Translations under genes and position numbers: made by a program
Part shown: positions 9,145 to 18,191 of the stretch, in pieces
Numbering within the stretch: position 1 is the stretch's first letter
Layout: every line of letters begins with the position of its first letter
Notes under the pieces: generated by a model
Told to the model about the DNA's origin: nothing
Database searches by the model: none
What the model saw: only the letters and a program-made list of their open reading frames with translations
DNA from: CAWDPQ01 sp963804245
GTDB lineage: Bacteria; Acidobacteriota; Vicinamibacteria; Vicinamibacterales; 2-12-FULL-66-21
DNA: 64,000 nucleotides
Assembly (NCBI GenBank): GCA_963804245.1
Contig: CAWDPQ010000007.1
Coordinates: 62,001-126,000, forward strand
Direction: 5' to 3'

Positions 9145-9489
9145 TCATGAGCCACGGTATGTGCTGTACCCGAACGGACTGAGCAGAAGCGGCACGTGAT
9201 GGTGCGCTTCACCCTCCATGACCTCGAACGTGACGGCAACGTGGGGAAAGAACGTGCGGACGCCGTGGGCGTCGAAATAGGAGCGCGTATCGAAGGTCAG
9301 CCGATAGACACCGGGAACCGGCCCAACGGCTTCCGCAAGCAACGTCCGCAATCTTCCATCGCCGTCGGTTGTACCGTGGCCTACGACCTGCCACTGCTCT
9401 CTGGCGTCGATCTGTTCCAGCGTGATGCGCACCCCCGCCGCCGGACATCCCCGTGAAGTGTCGAGGACGTGGGTCGTTATCGCGCTCAT
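9145..9489 (-). CDS. hiuH: 5-hydroxyisourate hydrolase (transthyretin-like)
   Basis: A 114-residue transthyretin-fold enzyme that opens 5-hydroxyisourate, the product of uricase, to OHCU. The diagnostic C-terminal tetrapeptide YRGS is the last thing in the protein, and the N-terminal THVLDTSRGCPA strand and the HHHVPLLLSPFGYSTY segment match the family. No signal peptide is present, so the cytoplasmic form is expected. Its ATG overlaps the allantoinase stop by four bases (ATGA), and the DUF6986 gene follows nine bases after its stop. Confidence 0.95.
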   Translation of the reverse strand: MSAITTHVLDTSRGCPAAGVRITLEQIDAREQWQVVGHGTTDGDGRLRTLLAEAVGPVPGVYRLTFDTRSYFDAHGVRTFFPHVAVTFEVMEGEAHHHVPLLLSPFGYSTYRGS

Positions 9490-10862
9490 CGAAGCGCGAT
9501 CTTAGCACCGGCTTCGCGGCCGAGGAGGAACCGCCCTCGCGGCGGACCATGATGCCGTCCTTCATGCCAGATTAATTCACCGCGGAGAAACGTCGCATGC
9601 ACCTGGCCTGTCAGACACATGCCCGCATATGGCGTGAGCGCATGGCGGTGGTGCAGCCGCTCGGGATCGACGGTGTTTTCTGCATCGGGATCCCAGACGG
9701 CGAAATCAGCGTCGAAGCCCGCTGCGATTGCTCCTTTCACTCGTCCCAGGCCAGCGAGCGTCGGCTGGTGCGGCAGACATCACTCGGGCAATCGCCCCTG
9801 ACGTGAGGCCGCGCGCTCGGCCTGCCGTCCAGACCGCAGCCAACCCCAACTGTAGAGATGCAATGCCTCCCCACGCGCGAACGAAATCACCGTCAGCGGT
9901 GCCCTTCATCGCCGGTGGAGCCGGAGAGTGGTCGGTAACGACAAAGTCGATGCGCCCTTGGAGCAGAGCCTCCCACAATCCATTTCGGTGACGGCGCTCG
10001 CGGATCGGGGGCGCGCATTTGAATGCCGTCGATCCGTCGCTGATGTCCTCAGCGGCAAACGTCAAGTAGTGCGGGCACGTTTCGACCGTGATCGGCAGAC
10101 CTCGGATCGCGCCTCGTCCAGAATCGACAACGCGTCGCATGACGCCAGATGGACGATGTGAATCCGTGCGCCGGTTTCGCGGGCCAGACGAATCAGCAGC
10201 TCGATCGCTGCATGCTCGCTCACGGGCGGACGGCTGACGAGCCAGGTCGAGTGCTTGCGCGGATCGCCATGTGGATCGGGCTGGAGGAGTTTCTCCGGAA
10301 GCTCGGCATGTGCGAGCAGCGGCTTTTGCAGATCTGCGAGGATCGGAAGCGCTTTTCGGAGATCGACCTCGGTCACGTGCTCGAACTCGGGAACGCCGGA
10401 AGGTGTCAGGAAACACTTGAAGCCAAGCACGCCGCGCGCCGCCAACGCCCCGAGCACGGAGGCATTGCCGGGGACGACACCGCCCCAGAATCCGACGTCG
10501 ACGTAACAGCGCCCATTCACGGCACGCAGCTTCGCTTCCAGACCATCGACGTCGATCGTGGCGGGAACGCTGTTGAGTGGCATGTCGACGAGCGATGTCA
10601 CACCGCCGGCGGCCGCCGCTCGCGTCGCGTGCTCGACTCCTTCCCAGTCGGCGCGCCCTGGGTCGTTCATGTGCACGTGCGTGTCGACCAGCCCAGGCAA
10701 CACGACGAGCTCGCCGGCGTCGAATGCCGGGATGCCCGACGGCAGTTCGGTATGGCTGACGACATCGACGATCCGTCCATCGCGGATGCGAATCGACGCG
10801 GGGCGCACGCCGTCGGGTAGCACCACCCGTTCGCCGCGCACTACACTATCGTGCCCGGTCAT
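9486..10862 (-). CDS. allB: Allantoinase, two frameshifts
   Basis: The encoded enzyme hydrolyses allantoin to allantoate. Dihydroorotase-type metal ligands are in order: VDTHVHMNDP, the carboxylated-lysine strand GFKCFLTPSG, LLAHAE, IHIVHLAS and FVVTDHSPAP. The chain crosses three frames. A missing G at about 10100-10101 (CC should be CCC on the plus strand) separates SILDEARSE from GLPITVETCPHYL. An extra base within 9755-9766 separates MSAAPA from LAGLGRVKGAIAAGFDADF. Both neighbours of each break are perfectly conserved, so these look like sequencing errors. The ATG 10862 overlaps the uricase stop (ATGA), and its stop overlaps hiuH. Confidence 0.88.
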
Positions 10863-11692
10863 CGGACAATGGTCGCTTCGATGAGACCGTGTGGCTCGTC
10901 GGTGGGAACGAAGATCTCGTTGCGGTTGTCGAAGCCAAGCGGTCGGAGATCCACTGGCAGGTGATGCTTGTTCGGCATGACGAGGCGGATGGCCGTAACG
11001 TCGTGGACACTCTCGAGAACTGCTTGTCCCATCGTGTGCAGCGTGTGCTGAACCGATTCGCTGTGATGCTCGGCGAAGGCGTCGAGGAGCGTTTGCCGCA
11101 CCGCGCGCCACGCCGGACCGAAATCGATGTCGAGGGTTCCATACCGCCACGACGCCGTCAACGATGTCGCGAACAGACGATCTCGAGTTTCCGGCAGTGT
11201 GGTGTACTCGTCGCGTGGAAACCCGTCGAACGCAGAATGCGCTGTTTTCAGGATCATGAGATCGGCGACGCCGGCGTCGACCAGCATCCGCTTGCGATGC
11301 GCGTGAACGGCAGCCGTGCGTGTTTCCGGCCCGACTCGCAGAAACGCATCGCCATGTTCGCGGTCGCCACGCGCTATCCGGCCCCACAGATGCTCCGTCA
11401 CGTCGATGCGCGCGCGCGTCAAATGAGGATTGCGGTCGAGGAAGTGCTGGGCGAGCCTGACGCCGAACAGCTCTGGCTCGCCGACCGGCTCTCGAGCGGC
11501 CAGCGCATACACCGTGTTCTTCATCGTGTCGGTCGGCAGCACGTCGCTGTTGTCGCCGTCGGTATACGACCTCTCGTAGTTCCCTTCGAAGCGGATCGCA
11601 ACCGTGAGGTCGCGCAGGTCATGACGACTTCCCGGTCGCGCGACCTGCACCAGCCTCACCCGCGACTTGCCGTACGCAGATTGAGCGAGCAT
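10859..11692 (-). CDS. uox: Urate oxidase (cofactor-free uricase)
   Basis: A 277-residue two-T-fold uricase that oxidises urate to 5-hydroxyisourate without a cofactor. The start YGKSRVRLVQV, the catalytic stretch VLPTDTMKNTVYALA, and the C-terminal MPNKHHLPVDL are typical, and the end IEATIVR closes the second T-fold. The chosen start, ATG 11692, makes the N-terminus align with the family. A second possible ATG lies at 11716. ATG 11692 shares bases with the divergent allantoicase ATG. It is the first gene of the minus-strand operon uox-allB-hiuH-DUF6986. Confidence 0.92.
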   Translation of the reverse strand: MLAQSAYGKSRVRLVQVARPGSRHDLRDLTVAIRFEGNYERSYTDGDNSDVLPTDTMKNTVYALAAREPVGEPELFGVRLAQHFLDRNPHLTRARIDVTEHLWGRIARGDREHGDAFLRVGPETRTAAVHAHRKRMLVDAGVADLMILKTAHSAFDGFPRDEYTTLPETRDRLFATSLTASWRYGTLDIDFGPAWRAVRQTLLDAFAEHHSESVQHTLHTMGQAVLESVHDVTAIRLVMPNKHHLPVDLRPLGFDNRNEIFVPTDEPHGLIEATIVR

Positions 11693-12773
11693 GCAGCATA
11701 GTACCCCGCCCTTCACGTCGCTGGCCGACCTCGTCTCGTCACGCGTCGGAGGACGCGCGCTGGCGACGAACGATGAATTTTTTCGCGCCGAAATCGAACC
11801 TCATCAAGCCGGAGGCCGCCGTGTTCATGCCCGGCAAGTTCACGGCTCGCGGCAAGTGGATGGACGGCTGGGAATCGAGGCGGAGGCGAACCCCGGGACA
11901 CGATTGGTGCGTGCTTGCGCTCGGGATGCGAGGCCGGATCCGCGGCGTCGACGTGGACACCAGCTTTTTCACCGGCAACTACCCGTCGCATTGCTCGATT
12001 GAAGCCGTGGATGCGCAGGGGCCGCTCTCGAAGGCCGACCTCGCCCGAGAAGGAACGCCGTGGACGACGATCCTGCCAAAGTCGGAGCTACGTGGAGACA
12101 GCCACAACTTCTTCGAGATTTCCGAGTGGCGAGGCCCCGAGCTCTTTCTCAGCGCTCGCGGGGCCCCACCCCCGCTCGCTCGGCCGCAGCGCCCGAGTCC
12201 CGAGCTTGGACGCACGTGCGCCTGAACATCTTTCCCGACGGCGGTGTGGCCCGCCTTCGCGTTTACGGCGACGTCGTCGTGGACTGGTCGAGGTTGATGC
12301 GCGGTCAGCGTGCAGTGGATCTGGCCGCGATCCGACACGGCGGCCTCGTGCTCGGCGCGAGCGACATGCACTTCGGCGGCAAGGACAACATGATCATGCC
12401 GGGGCGCGCGAGAAATATGGGCGACGGCTGGGAAACACGGCGGCGACGAGGACCGGGACATGACTGGGCCATCGTGCGCCTCGGTGCCGCTGGCCTCCTG
12501 ACCCAGGTCGAAATCGACACCAACCACTTCAAGGGCAATTATCCGGATCGAGCGTCCCTCGAAGGATGCCTGTTACCCGGCGCCAGTCTCGACGAACTCA
12601 CCTCGAGTGATTGGGCCGAGATACTCCCATCGACGAAGCTCCGAGCGCACCATCGCCACTTGTTCGCGAAGGAGCTGCGCCGCACGGGCCCGTTTTCGCA
12701 CGTCCGGCTCAACATCTTTCCGGACGGAGGCGTCAGTCGACTGCGTATCCATGGAACCCTGGCGCGTTCTTGA
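11691..12773 (+). CDS. alc: Allantoicase, interrupted by a homopolymer frameshift and a palindromic repeat insertion
   Basis: Both allantoicase repeats are present: WMDGWESRRRRTPGHDWC in the first half and GDGWETRRRRGPGHDW in the second, each followed by a VDVDTSFF/IEIDTNHF-type strand and a THVRLNIFPDGG strand. The enzyme splits allantoate to ureidoglycolate and urea. Two lesions exist. A T6 run at 11778-11783 should be T5 to join TNDEFF to APKSNL. Between 12127 and 12206 a GC-rich repeat shared with three other sites is inserted just before THVRLN, and the frame changes across it. The gene may be inactive in this strain. It overlaps the OHCU decarboxylase by 23 bp. Confidence 0.85.
12145..12206 (+). 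repeat. Palindromic GC-rich repeat, family 1 copy A (inside allantoicase)
   Basis: The segment TTTCTCAGCGCTCGCGGGGC and the following CCCACCCCCGCTCGC match almost base for base the repeat at 18462. It is bracketed by CCCGAGCT at 12136-12143 and again at 12199-12206, which could be an 8-bp target duplication. It adds about 20 codons reading ARGAPPPLA in the allantoicase frame. Confidence 0.75.
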
Positions 12774-13254
12774 TCTCGCCACGCCCGCTGACGCCCACGC
12801 CCTCCTGCGCACGTGCTGCGGCTCGACGCGCTGGATCGACCGGATGGCTGCCCGTCGTCCTTTCCAGAACCGCCAGGCTCTGCTCGACGCGGCTCGTGAC
12901 GAGTGGTTCGCGCTGACGCCAGCCGACTGGCAGGAAGCATTCGCGCATCATCCGAAAATCGGCGACCGCGAATCGCTGCGGCGCCGGTTCGCGGATACGC
13001 ATCATCTGTCCGAGAGGGAACAGGCCGGAATGGACGGCGCTGCCGCCGACGTGCTCGACGCGCTGGCACAGGCCAACGAGAGCTACGAAAAGAGGTTCGG
13101 CTACATCTTCATCGTCTGCGCCACAGGCCGCAGTGCGAATGAGATGCTGGCGATGTTGCGGGAGCGATTGCAGAACGATCCGGCGACAGAGATTCACATG
13201 GCGGCTGAAGAGCAGGCGAAGATTACCGAGCTGCGTCTACTTCAACTCGCGTAG
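12751..13254 (+). CDS. uraD: OHCU decarboxylase (2-oxo-4-hydroxy-4-carboxy-5-ureidoimidazoline decarboxylase)
   Basis: A 167-residue all-helical protein with the family signature HHPKIGD and the conserved helix NESYEKRFGYIFIVCATGRSA (its first 20 residues being the most diagnostic part). It converts OHCU to S-allantoin, the step between HIU hydrolase and allantoinase. ATG 12751 lies 23 bp inside the end of allantoicase, so translation is probably coupled. It completes the urate-to-allantoin set in this locus. A pair of 20-bp palindromes follows its stop. Confidence 0.93.
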   Translation: MEPWRVLDLATPADAHALLRTCCGSTRWIDRMAARRPFQNRQALLDAARDEWFALTPADWQEAFAHHPKIGDRESLRRRFADTHHLSEREQAGMDGAAADVLDALAQANESYEKRFGYIFIVCATGRSANEMLAMLRERLQNDPATEIHMAAEEQAKITELRLLQLA

Positions 13255-13286
13255 GGCGTAGTGGCTTCCGGTACCTCGGTCCGTGG

Positions 13287-13328
13287 CTTCCGGCTTTAGC
13301 CGGAAGAACTTCCGCCTGAAGGCGGAAG
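13287..13328 (+). repeat. Two adjacent 20-bp palindromes, family 4
   Basis: CTTCCGGCTTTAGCCGGAAG at 13287-13306 and CTTCCGCCTGAAGGCGGAAG at 13309-13328 are perfect 9-bp stems with 2-base loops, set between convergent genes. The second recurs exactly, in the opposite orientation, at 19993-20012. They may act as bidirectional terminators, but there is no U-tract. Confidence 0.75.
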
Positions 13329-13332
13329 CCAC

Positions 13333-13974
13333 CTAGTAGGAAACCACAACCCGCAGGGACCCGCTGTTGTCTCCCAGGAAATCGTCGTTGATGCCAAGGT
13401 AAAGACGACCGGAGCCGCGAACGCGGATGGCTTCACGATCGTCACCGATGAAAAAGGGATCTCCGTCCTCACCAATCTTCCCGATGAGCGCGGCAGCGCT
13501 GCGGTTGGGCATCGGGCGGCTGCGGTTCTCAGGTGAGTTCCGTTCGCCAGCAGCGCCGTCACGCCGGCCAGGCCCCCACCGCGTTTCCCCTGAAGCTGAA
13601 AACGCGATCGCTTGCCCGCCGCGGATGTCTACCCCGGAATCGGTCCACGGTGTGCGTGCTTCGACGATGACCGTTCGCTCACGCATGCCGGGCCGCAGGC
13701 GCGGGTCGTCCTGGTAGCGATCGTCGTCTCGATACCGGTTTCCGCTCGAGCGTTCCTCGAACTCGAGGCTGCGGACCTCGCTGCGGTCGAATCGAACCAC
13801 GCGTCCCTGGTCGCGTCCCGAGCGAGGTTCGAACTCGATGAGATCGGCCCGAACGGAGATCAGAACGCCCTCGACGCGCCGGCCGTCGCGAAGCACGAGC
13901 ACGTCCGCTGCGGCACTGGATTGCAGCACCAGTAGCGCCGCAGCCGCCAACCACGCCGACTTGAATGCTGTCAT
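13333..13974 (-). CDS. Secreted protein with C-terminal PA-IL (LecA)-like domain
   Basis: A 213-residue exported protein. Residues 1-24 form a signal peptide (AFKSAWLAAAALLVLQ, ending SSAAAD). A short domain with LRDGRRVEGVLISVRADL follows, then an Arg/Asp-rich linker. The C-terminal ~105 residues (TPWTDSGVDIRGGQAIAF to GRLYLGINDDFLGDN) have the pattern of galactophilic PA-IL-like beta-sandwiches found in many Acidobacteria. Sugar binding is possible but unproven. ATG 13974 is preceded by GGGAGC at good spacing; upstream in-frame starts lack one. Confidence 0.75.
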   Translation of the reverse strand: MTAFKSAWLAAAALLVLQSSAAADVLVLRDGRRVEGVLISVRADLIEFEPRSGRDQGRVVRFDRSEVRSLEFEERSSGNRYRDDDRYQDDPRLRPGMRERTVIVEARTPWTDSGVDIRGGQAIAFSASGETRWGPGRRDGAAGERNSPENRSRPMPNRSAAALIGKIGEDGDPFFIGDDREAIRVRGSGRLYLGINDDFLGDNSGSLRVVVSY

Positions 13975-14125
13975 GTGATGCTCCCGACGATAGGCAGACG
14001 CCTGACTGTTTATCGGCCGAAGCGCATTTCCCCTCGATCGCCGGCTATTGTAGAGGCTTCCGCCCGGCCCACTCGCTGCGGATCCGATTCCACCACGTGA
14101 TAAATTGAGGCGTTCAGGAGGTTTC

Positions 14126-15418
14126 ATGCGGATTTCGTTGGCTTACATGCGCTGGATTGTCGCCGTGACCGCCGTCGGTATTGCGGCCAGCAGCAGCGTT
14201 GCGCAGCAACAGACCCCAGCTGGCGCACCGCCGTCGCCGGCCGGCGCCCGTCAAGGCGGACCTGGCCGTACCGGCGGCCCTGGTGGCTTTCAGCGCCTTC
14301 CCGCGCTCCCATTTCCGGATGCGGCAAAAGAGCTCGAGACGATGGGACCCAAGATCCGGGTCGTGCCGTACGTGAAAGGCCTGGCGAACCCATGGAGCCT
14401 GACGTTCCTGCCAAACGGCGACATGCTCATTACCGAAAGGCCGGGACGACTCCGCATCGCGCGCAATGGCACGCTCGATCCACAGCCGATCGCCGGCGTT
14501 CCCGAGGTGTGGGCGGTCGGCCAGGGTGGATTGCTCGAAGTGCTCGCACATCCGCGCTTCGCCGAAAATCAATGGCTCTACCTCACCTACTCGAAGCCGT
14601 GTCCGGCCGAGAAATCGGCAACCACGGCGCTTGCCCGCGGCAAGTTCGACGGCAAGACGTTGACCGACGTGCGCGATCTGTTCGTCGCGGACAATTGCAA
14701 CACGGGGAATCCGCACTTCGGATCGAAGCTGGCGTGGGGACGCGATGGGATGTTGTACATGACCGTGGGTGAGCGAGGCGATCGCAACCGCGCGCAGAAC
14801 ACGGCGATTCACGGCGGCAAAGTGCTGCGTCTGAAGGACGACGGAACCGTGCCTCCGGACAATCCGTTCGTCGGGAAAGAGGGCTACAAGCCGGAGATCT
14901 ACACCTACGGACACCGCAACCCGCAGGGGTTGGCGTTCCATCCCGACACGGGCGCGCTGTGGGAGAACGAACATGGGCCGCAGGGGGGCGACGAATTGAA
15001 CGTCATCGAGCGCGGCAAGAACTACGGCTGGCCTGTGGCCTCTTATGGTCGCGAGTACGCGCCGGATGGATCGCGCGTCAGCGCCAAGCCGATCGCCGAG
15101 GGAATAGAGGATCCGGTCCTGCTCTGGATCCCGTCCATCGGGATTTCCGGACTGACCTTCTACACCGGCGACAAGTTCCCGGAATGGAAGGGCAACATCC
15201 TGGTCGGCGGTCTCTCCGGGCTGGCGGTACACCGCATCGGTTTCAATGAAAAGGGTGGACTCATGGGTCGCGAAACGATGCTGGAGCCCCTGCGGCTGCG
15301 CATCCGCGATGTGCGACAGGGTCCAGACGGCCTGGTGTACGTCGCGGTCGACGGCCCGCAGGCGGGGATTCTGCGCATCGAACCGACGGGCGCGCAGACG
15401 AGCACATCGGGGCAGTAG
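14126..15418 (+). CDS. PQQ-dependent sugar dehydrogenase (soluble glucose/sorbosone dehydrogenase type)
   Basis: A 430-residue exported enzyme. After a signal peptide and a Gly/Pro-rich linker it shows the six-bladed propeller hallmarks: GLANPWSLTFLPNGDMLITE, the FGSKLAWGRDGMLYMTVGER strand, YTYGHRNPQGLAFHP and ENEHGPQGGDELN. These match the PQQ- and calcium-binding His/Arg segments of the family. It would oxidise an aldose in the periplasm and pass electrons to a cytochrome. AGGAGG five bases before ATG 14126 fixes the start. A dihaem cytochrome and a PQQ alcohol dehydrogenase follow on the same strand. Confidence 0.9.
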   Translation: MRISLAYMRWIVAVTAVGIAASSSVAQQQTPAGAPPSPAGARQGGPGRTGGPGGFQRLPALPFPDAAKELETMGPKIRVVPYVKGLANPWSLTFLPNGDMLITERPGRLRIARNGTLDPQPIAGVPEVWAVGQGGLLEVLAHPRFAENQWLYLTYSKPCPAEKSATTALARGKFDGKTLTDVRDLFVADNCNTGNPHFGSKLAWGRDGMLYMTVGERGDRNRAQNTAIHGGKVLRLKDDGTVPPDNPFVGKEGYKPEIYTYGHRNPQGLAFHPDTGALWENEHGPQGGDELNVIERGKNYGWPVASYGREYAPDGSRVSAKPIAEGIEDPVLLWIPSIGISGLTFYTGDKFPEWKGNILVGGLSGLAVHRIGFNEKGGLMGRETMLEPLRLRIRDVRQGPDGLVYVAVDGPQAGILRIEPTGAQTSTSGQ

Positions 15419-15441
15419 AGATCAAACGGAGGTCAGAAGTA

Positions 15442-15529
15442 TTCAAACAGGAGATCAGGAGATCAAGAGACAAAGTTGGATTCTCCTGATCTAATTGGAT
15501 TCTTCTGATCTTCTGATCTCCTGTTTGAA
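15442..15529 (+). repeat. MITE-like inverted repeat between dehydrogenase and cytochrome genes
   Basis: The arms at 15442-15465 and 15506-15529 are 24 bp long with one mismatch and begin TTCAAACAGGAGATCA. The loop holds two copies of TTGGATTCT(C/T)CTGATC. Its AT content is much higher than the flanking genes. No ORF is inside. Confidence 0.75.
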
Positions 15530-15560
15530 ACCTCTTTATCTCGTAACCGAAGACAAACGG

Positions 15561-16495
15561 ATGACGATCAGATCAGCGCTCATCGCGGCGGCCGCGGCGT
15601 GGACCGTTGCGATAGTTGGCGCACAACAAGCTCCGGCTCCACAGGCGCCACAGCCGCCTGCACCTCAGGCTCCCCAACCGCAGCCGCCGAGCGGCGGACG
15701 AGGGCAGGGGCGCGGCGGCCGTCCCGCGACCTTTCCCGCCCAACAGCGCCCGCCCGGCGATCCCGCACTCATCGAACGCGGGAAGACCTTGTATTCCGTA
15801 ACCTGCAGCGCCTGCCACGGCGTCGACTTACGCGGTGGTCAGCTCGGCGGACCGAACCTTCTCCGATCGCAACTGGTCTTGAACGATCAACAGGGCGAGC
15901 TCATCCTGCCCATCGTCAAAGGCAGTCGCGCGGAGAAGGGTATGCCGCCTATCCCCATGAGTGAGGAGGACGTGAAGGCGGTGGCGGAGTTCATTCACAG
16001 CGTCGCGGCCTCCAGCCGAGGCCAGGGCGCACCGCCTGGCAGCGAGGCGCCACCGCCCGATCCCGTGGTCGGCAACGCCACCTCGGGTCAGGCGTACTTC
16101 GCCGCAAAGTGCGCCAGTTGCCACTCGCCTACCGGTGATCTGCAGGGCATCGCGAGTCGGGTTCCCGATGCGCGCGCGCTGCAGAATCTCTGGGTGTCCG
16201 GCGGCGGTGGCGCGGCGGGCGAGGCGGGCGCGGTGCGGCGTCAGACGGCCCACCGCCGACGCTGGCCACCGTCACGCTGCCATCGGGCGAGAAGGTCGAA
16301 GGCGAGCTCGTGCGCATCGACGATTTCCTCCTGACGCTGAAGCAATCCGACGGAACAGTGCGCAGCATCCGTCGCGAGGGTGACCTGCCGAAGGTTGACG
16401 TCAAGGATCCCCTGGAACCGCACCGCGCGTTGTGGGCCGTTTACACCGACAAGGACATGCACGACGTGACCGCCTATCTGGTGACGCTGAAATGA
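15561..16495 (+). CDS. Exported dihaem c-type cytochrome, one frameshift
   Basis: A signal peptide (MTIRSALIAAAAAWTVAIVG) is followed by a Pro/Gln-rich linker and two CXXCH haem sites, CSACH and CASCH. The C-terminal part reads ATVTLPSGEKVEGELVRI and ends DMHDVTAYLVTLK in a different frame, so one base is gained or lost in the GC-repetitive stretch near 16205-16250. The restored joint is a short Gly/Arg-rich linker. It probably takes electrons from the neighbouring PQQ dehydrogenases. Its TGA overlaps the ATG of the alcohol dehydrogenase gene, so the two are coupled. Confidence 0.85.
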
Positions 16496-18180
16496 TGCTG
16501 AAGAAGCTGCTGCCGCTCGCCCCGCTGTTGTTGCTGCCGGTCGTCCTCACCGGACAGGGTCGCGGCGTCGAACCATCCGAACTGCTGAAGCCTCTGGCCG
16601 ATTCGTGGCCCACCTACTCTGGCGACTACACGGGGAAGCGGTACAGCGCGCTGAAGCAGATCAATCAGACGACGGTCAAGAACCTCACGCTCGCCTGGGT
16701 CACGAAGCTCGTTGATGGACCGGGCGAGTCTGGCGGATTCGGGTTCGGACGCGGAGGAAGAGGCGGCGCGCCGGTCATCATCGGCGGCGAGGGGACTGGC
16801 GAGTTCATCGAAGGCCGGAACACGACCATCAAGGCGTCCGCGCTGATGGTGAACGGCACGATCTACATCACGACCCCGGACAATGCGTGGGCGCTGAACG
16901 CGCACGACGGCTCCGAACTGTGGCACTACTACTGGAAAACCAGGGGTGGCACGCACATCGCCAACCGCGGCTTCGGCATGTGGAACAACTATCTCTACAT
17001 GGAAACGCCGGACAACTATCTCGTCTCGCTCGAGGCGAAGACCGGCAAGGAGCGCTGGCACAAGGTCATCGCCGATTTCAACCAGCAGTACTTCTCGACG
17101 ACGGCGCCGATGGTGATGGGCAACCACGTGCTCGCCGGCACCGGAAACGATCTCGACTCGCCGGGCTTCCTCCAGTCATTCGATCCGGAGACTGGCGAAC
17201 TGCAGTGGAAGTTCTACACCGTGCCCATGAAGCAGGGAGACCCCGGCCTCGAGACCTGGGAAAATCTCAACGCCGCCCAGCACGGCGGTGCGCAGCCGTG
17301 GCTGCCTGGCGTCTACGATCCGGAGACGAAGCTGTACATCTTCGGAACCGGCAATCCAACGCCTGCCTACACCGCCGGACGCGGCGAGGGTGACAACCTC
17401 TTCACGTGTTCGCTGATTGCCGTCAACGTCGACACGGGGAAGATGGCGTGGTACTTCCAGACGTCGCCGCACGACATGCACGATTGGGATTCGGCGCAGA
17501 CGCCAATCCTCATCGACGCGACGGTGAACGGCAAGCCGCGCAAGCTCGTCTCGACCGCCGCGCGCAACGGTTACTTCTTCACACTCGACCGCGTCACCGG
17601 CGAGCATCTGGTCACCAGCAAATATGGGATGAATACCAACTGGGTGAAGGAGGTGGCGAAGAACGGCTCGCTGCGGCGCGATCCGGTGAAGGATCCGTCG
17701 ATCGGAGGCGCTCTGGTTTCCCCCAACGCCGGGGGGACGATCAACTGGGAACCGCCCGCTTACTCCCCGGACACCGGGCTCTTCTATGTCCCCGAGCGAA
17801 ACAGCTACTCGATTTTCTACTTGATGGATGCCGATCCGCGAGGCTCGATGGGTCTCGGCGGCATCGAACAGGCGCAGATCGGATCCGCCGGCAGCTACCT
17901 CACGGCGATCGACCCCAAGACCGGCAAAATCGCCTGGCGTCGTCCCTATCCGGGCGGCGGCAGCGGCGGGGGCGGCGGTCTCCTCACCACCGCCGGCGGT
18001 CTCGTCTTCAGCGGCGATGCGGCCGGCAACATCGTTGCGTACGATGCGAAGGCTGGCAAACCACTCTGGCACTCGCGCATCGGCGGCGTGACCAACGCGC
18101 CGCAGACCTACATGCTGGATGGCAAGCAGTATCTACTTGTCGCTGCGGGGGATACGCTCTACTCGTTCACGCTGTATTGA
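16492..18180 (+). CDS. PQQ-dependent alcohol dehydrogenase (quinoprotein, eight-bladed propeller)
   Basis: A 562-residue exported quinoprotein. The signal peptide is MLKKLLPLAPLLLLPVVLTG. Next come SWPTYSGDYTGKRYSALKQI, repeated tryptophan-docking strands such as GELQWKF, and HDWDSAQTPILIDATVNG, whose Asp is in the usual catalytic-base region. A Gly-rich GGGSGGGGGLLTTAGGLVFS run precedes the last blade. No vicinal Cys-Cys pair typical of MxaF is visible. It is translationally coupled to the upstream dihaem cytochrome (overlap ATGA at 16492), which is the likely electron acceptor. Confidence 0.9.
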   Translation: MMLKKLLPLAPLLLLPVVLTGQGRGVEPSELLKPLADSWPTYSGDYTGKRYSALKQINQTTVKNLTLAWVTKLVDGPGESGGFGFGRGGRGGAPVIIGGEGTGEFIEGRNTTIKASALMVNGTIYITTPDNAWALNAHDGSELWHYYWKTRGGTHIANRGFGMWNNYLYMETPDNYLVSLEAKTGKERWHKVIADFNQQYFSTTAPMVMGNHVLAGTGNDLDSPGFLQSFDPETGELQWKFYTVPMKQGDPGLETWENLNAAQHGGAQPWLPGVYDPETKLYIFGTGNPTPAYTAGRGEGDNLFTCSLIAVNVDTGKMAWYFQTSPHDMHDWDSAQTPILIDATVNGKPRKLVSTAARNGYFFTLDRVTGEHLVTSKYGMNTNWVKEVAKNGSLRRDPVKDPSIGGALVSPNAGGTINWEPPAYSPDTGLFYVPERNSYSIFYLMDADPRGSMGLGGIEQAQIGSAGSYLTAIDPKTGKIAWRRPYPGGGSGGGGGLLTTAGGLVFSGDAAGNIVAYDAKAGKPLWHSRIGGVTNAPQTYMLDGKQYLLVAAGDTLYSFTLY

Positions 18181-18191
18181 CGGAGGCAACC

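Noticed and set aside
17406..18191. Long plus-strand frame upstream of the small ORF at 18192
   Set aside because: It overlaps the PQQ alcohol dehydrogenase in another frame; only the part from ATG 18192 has a start signal.
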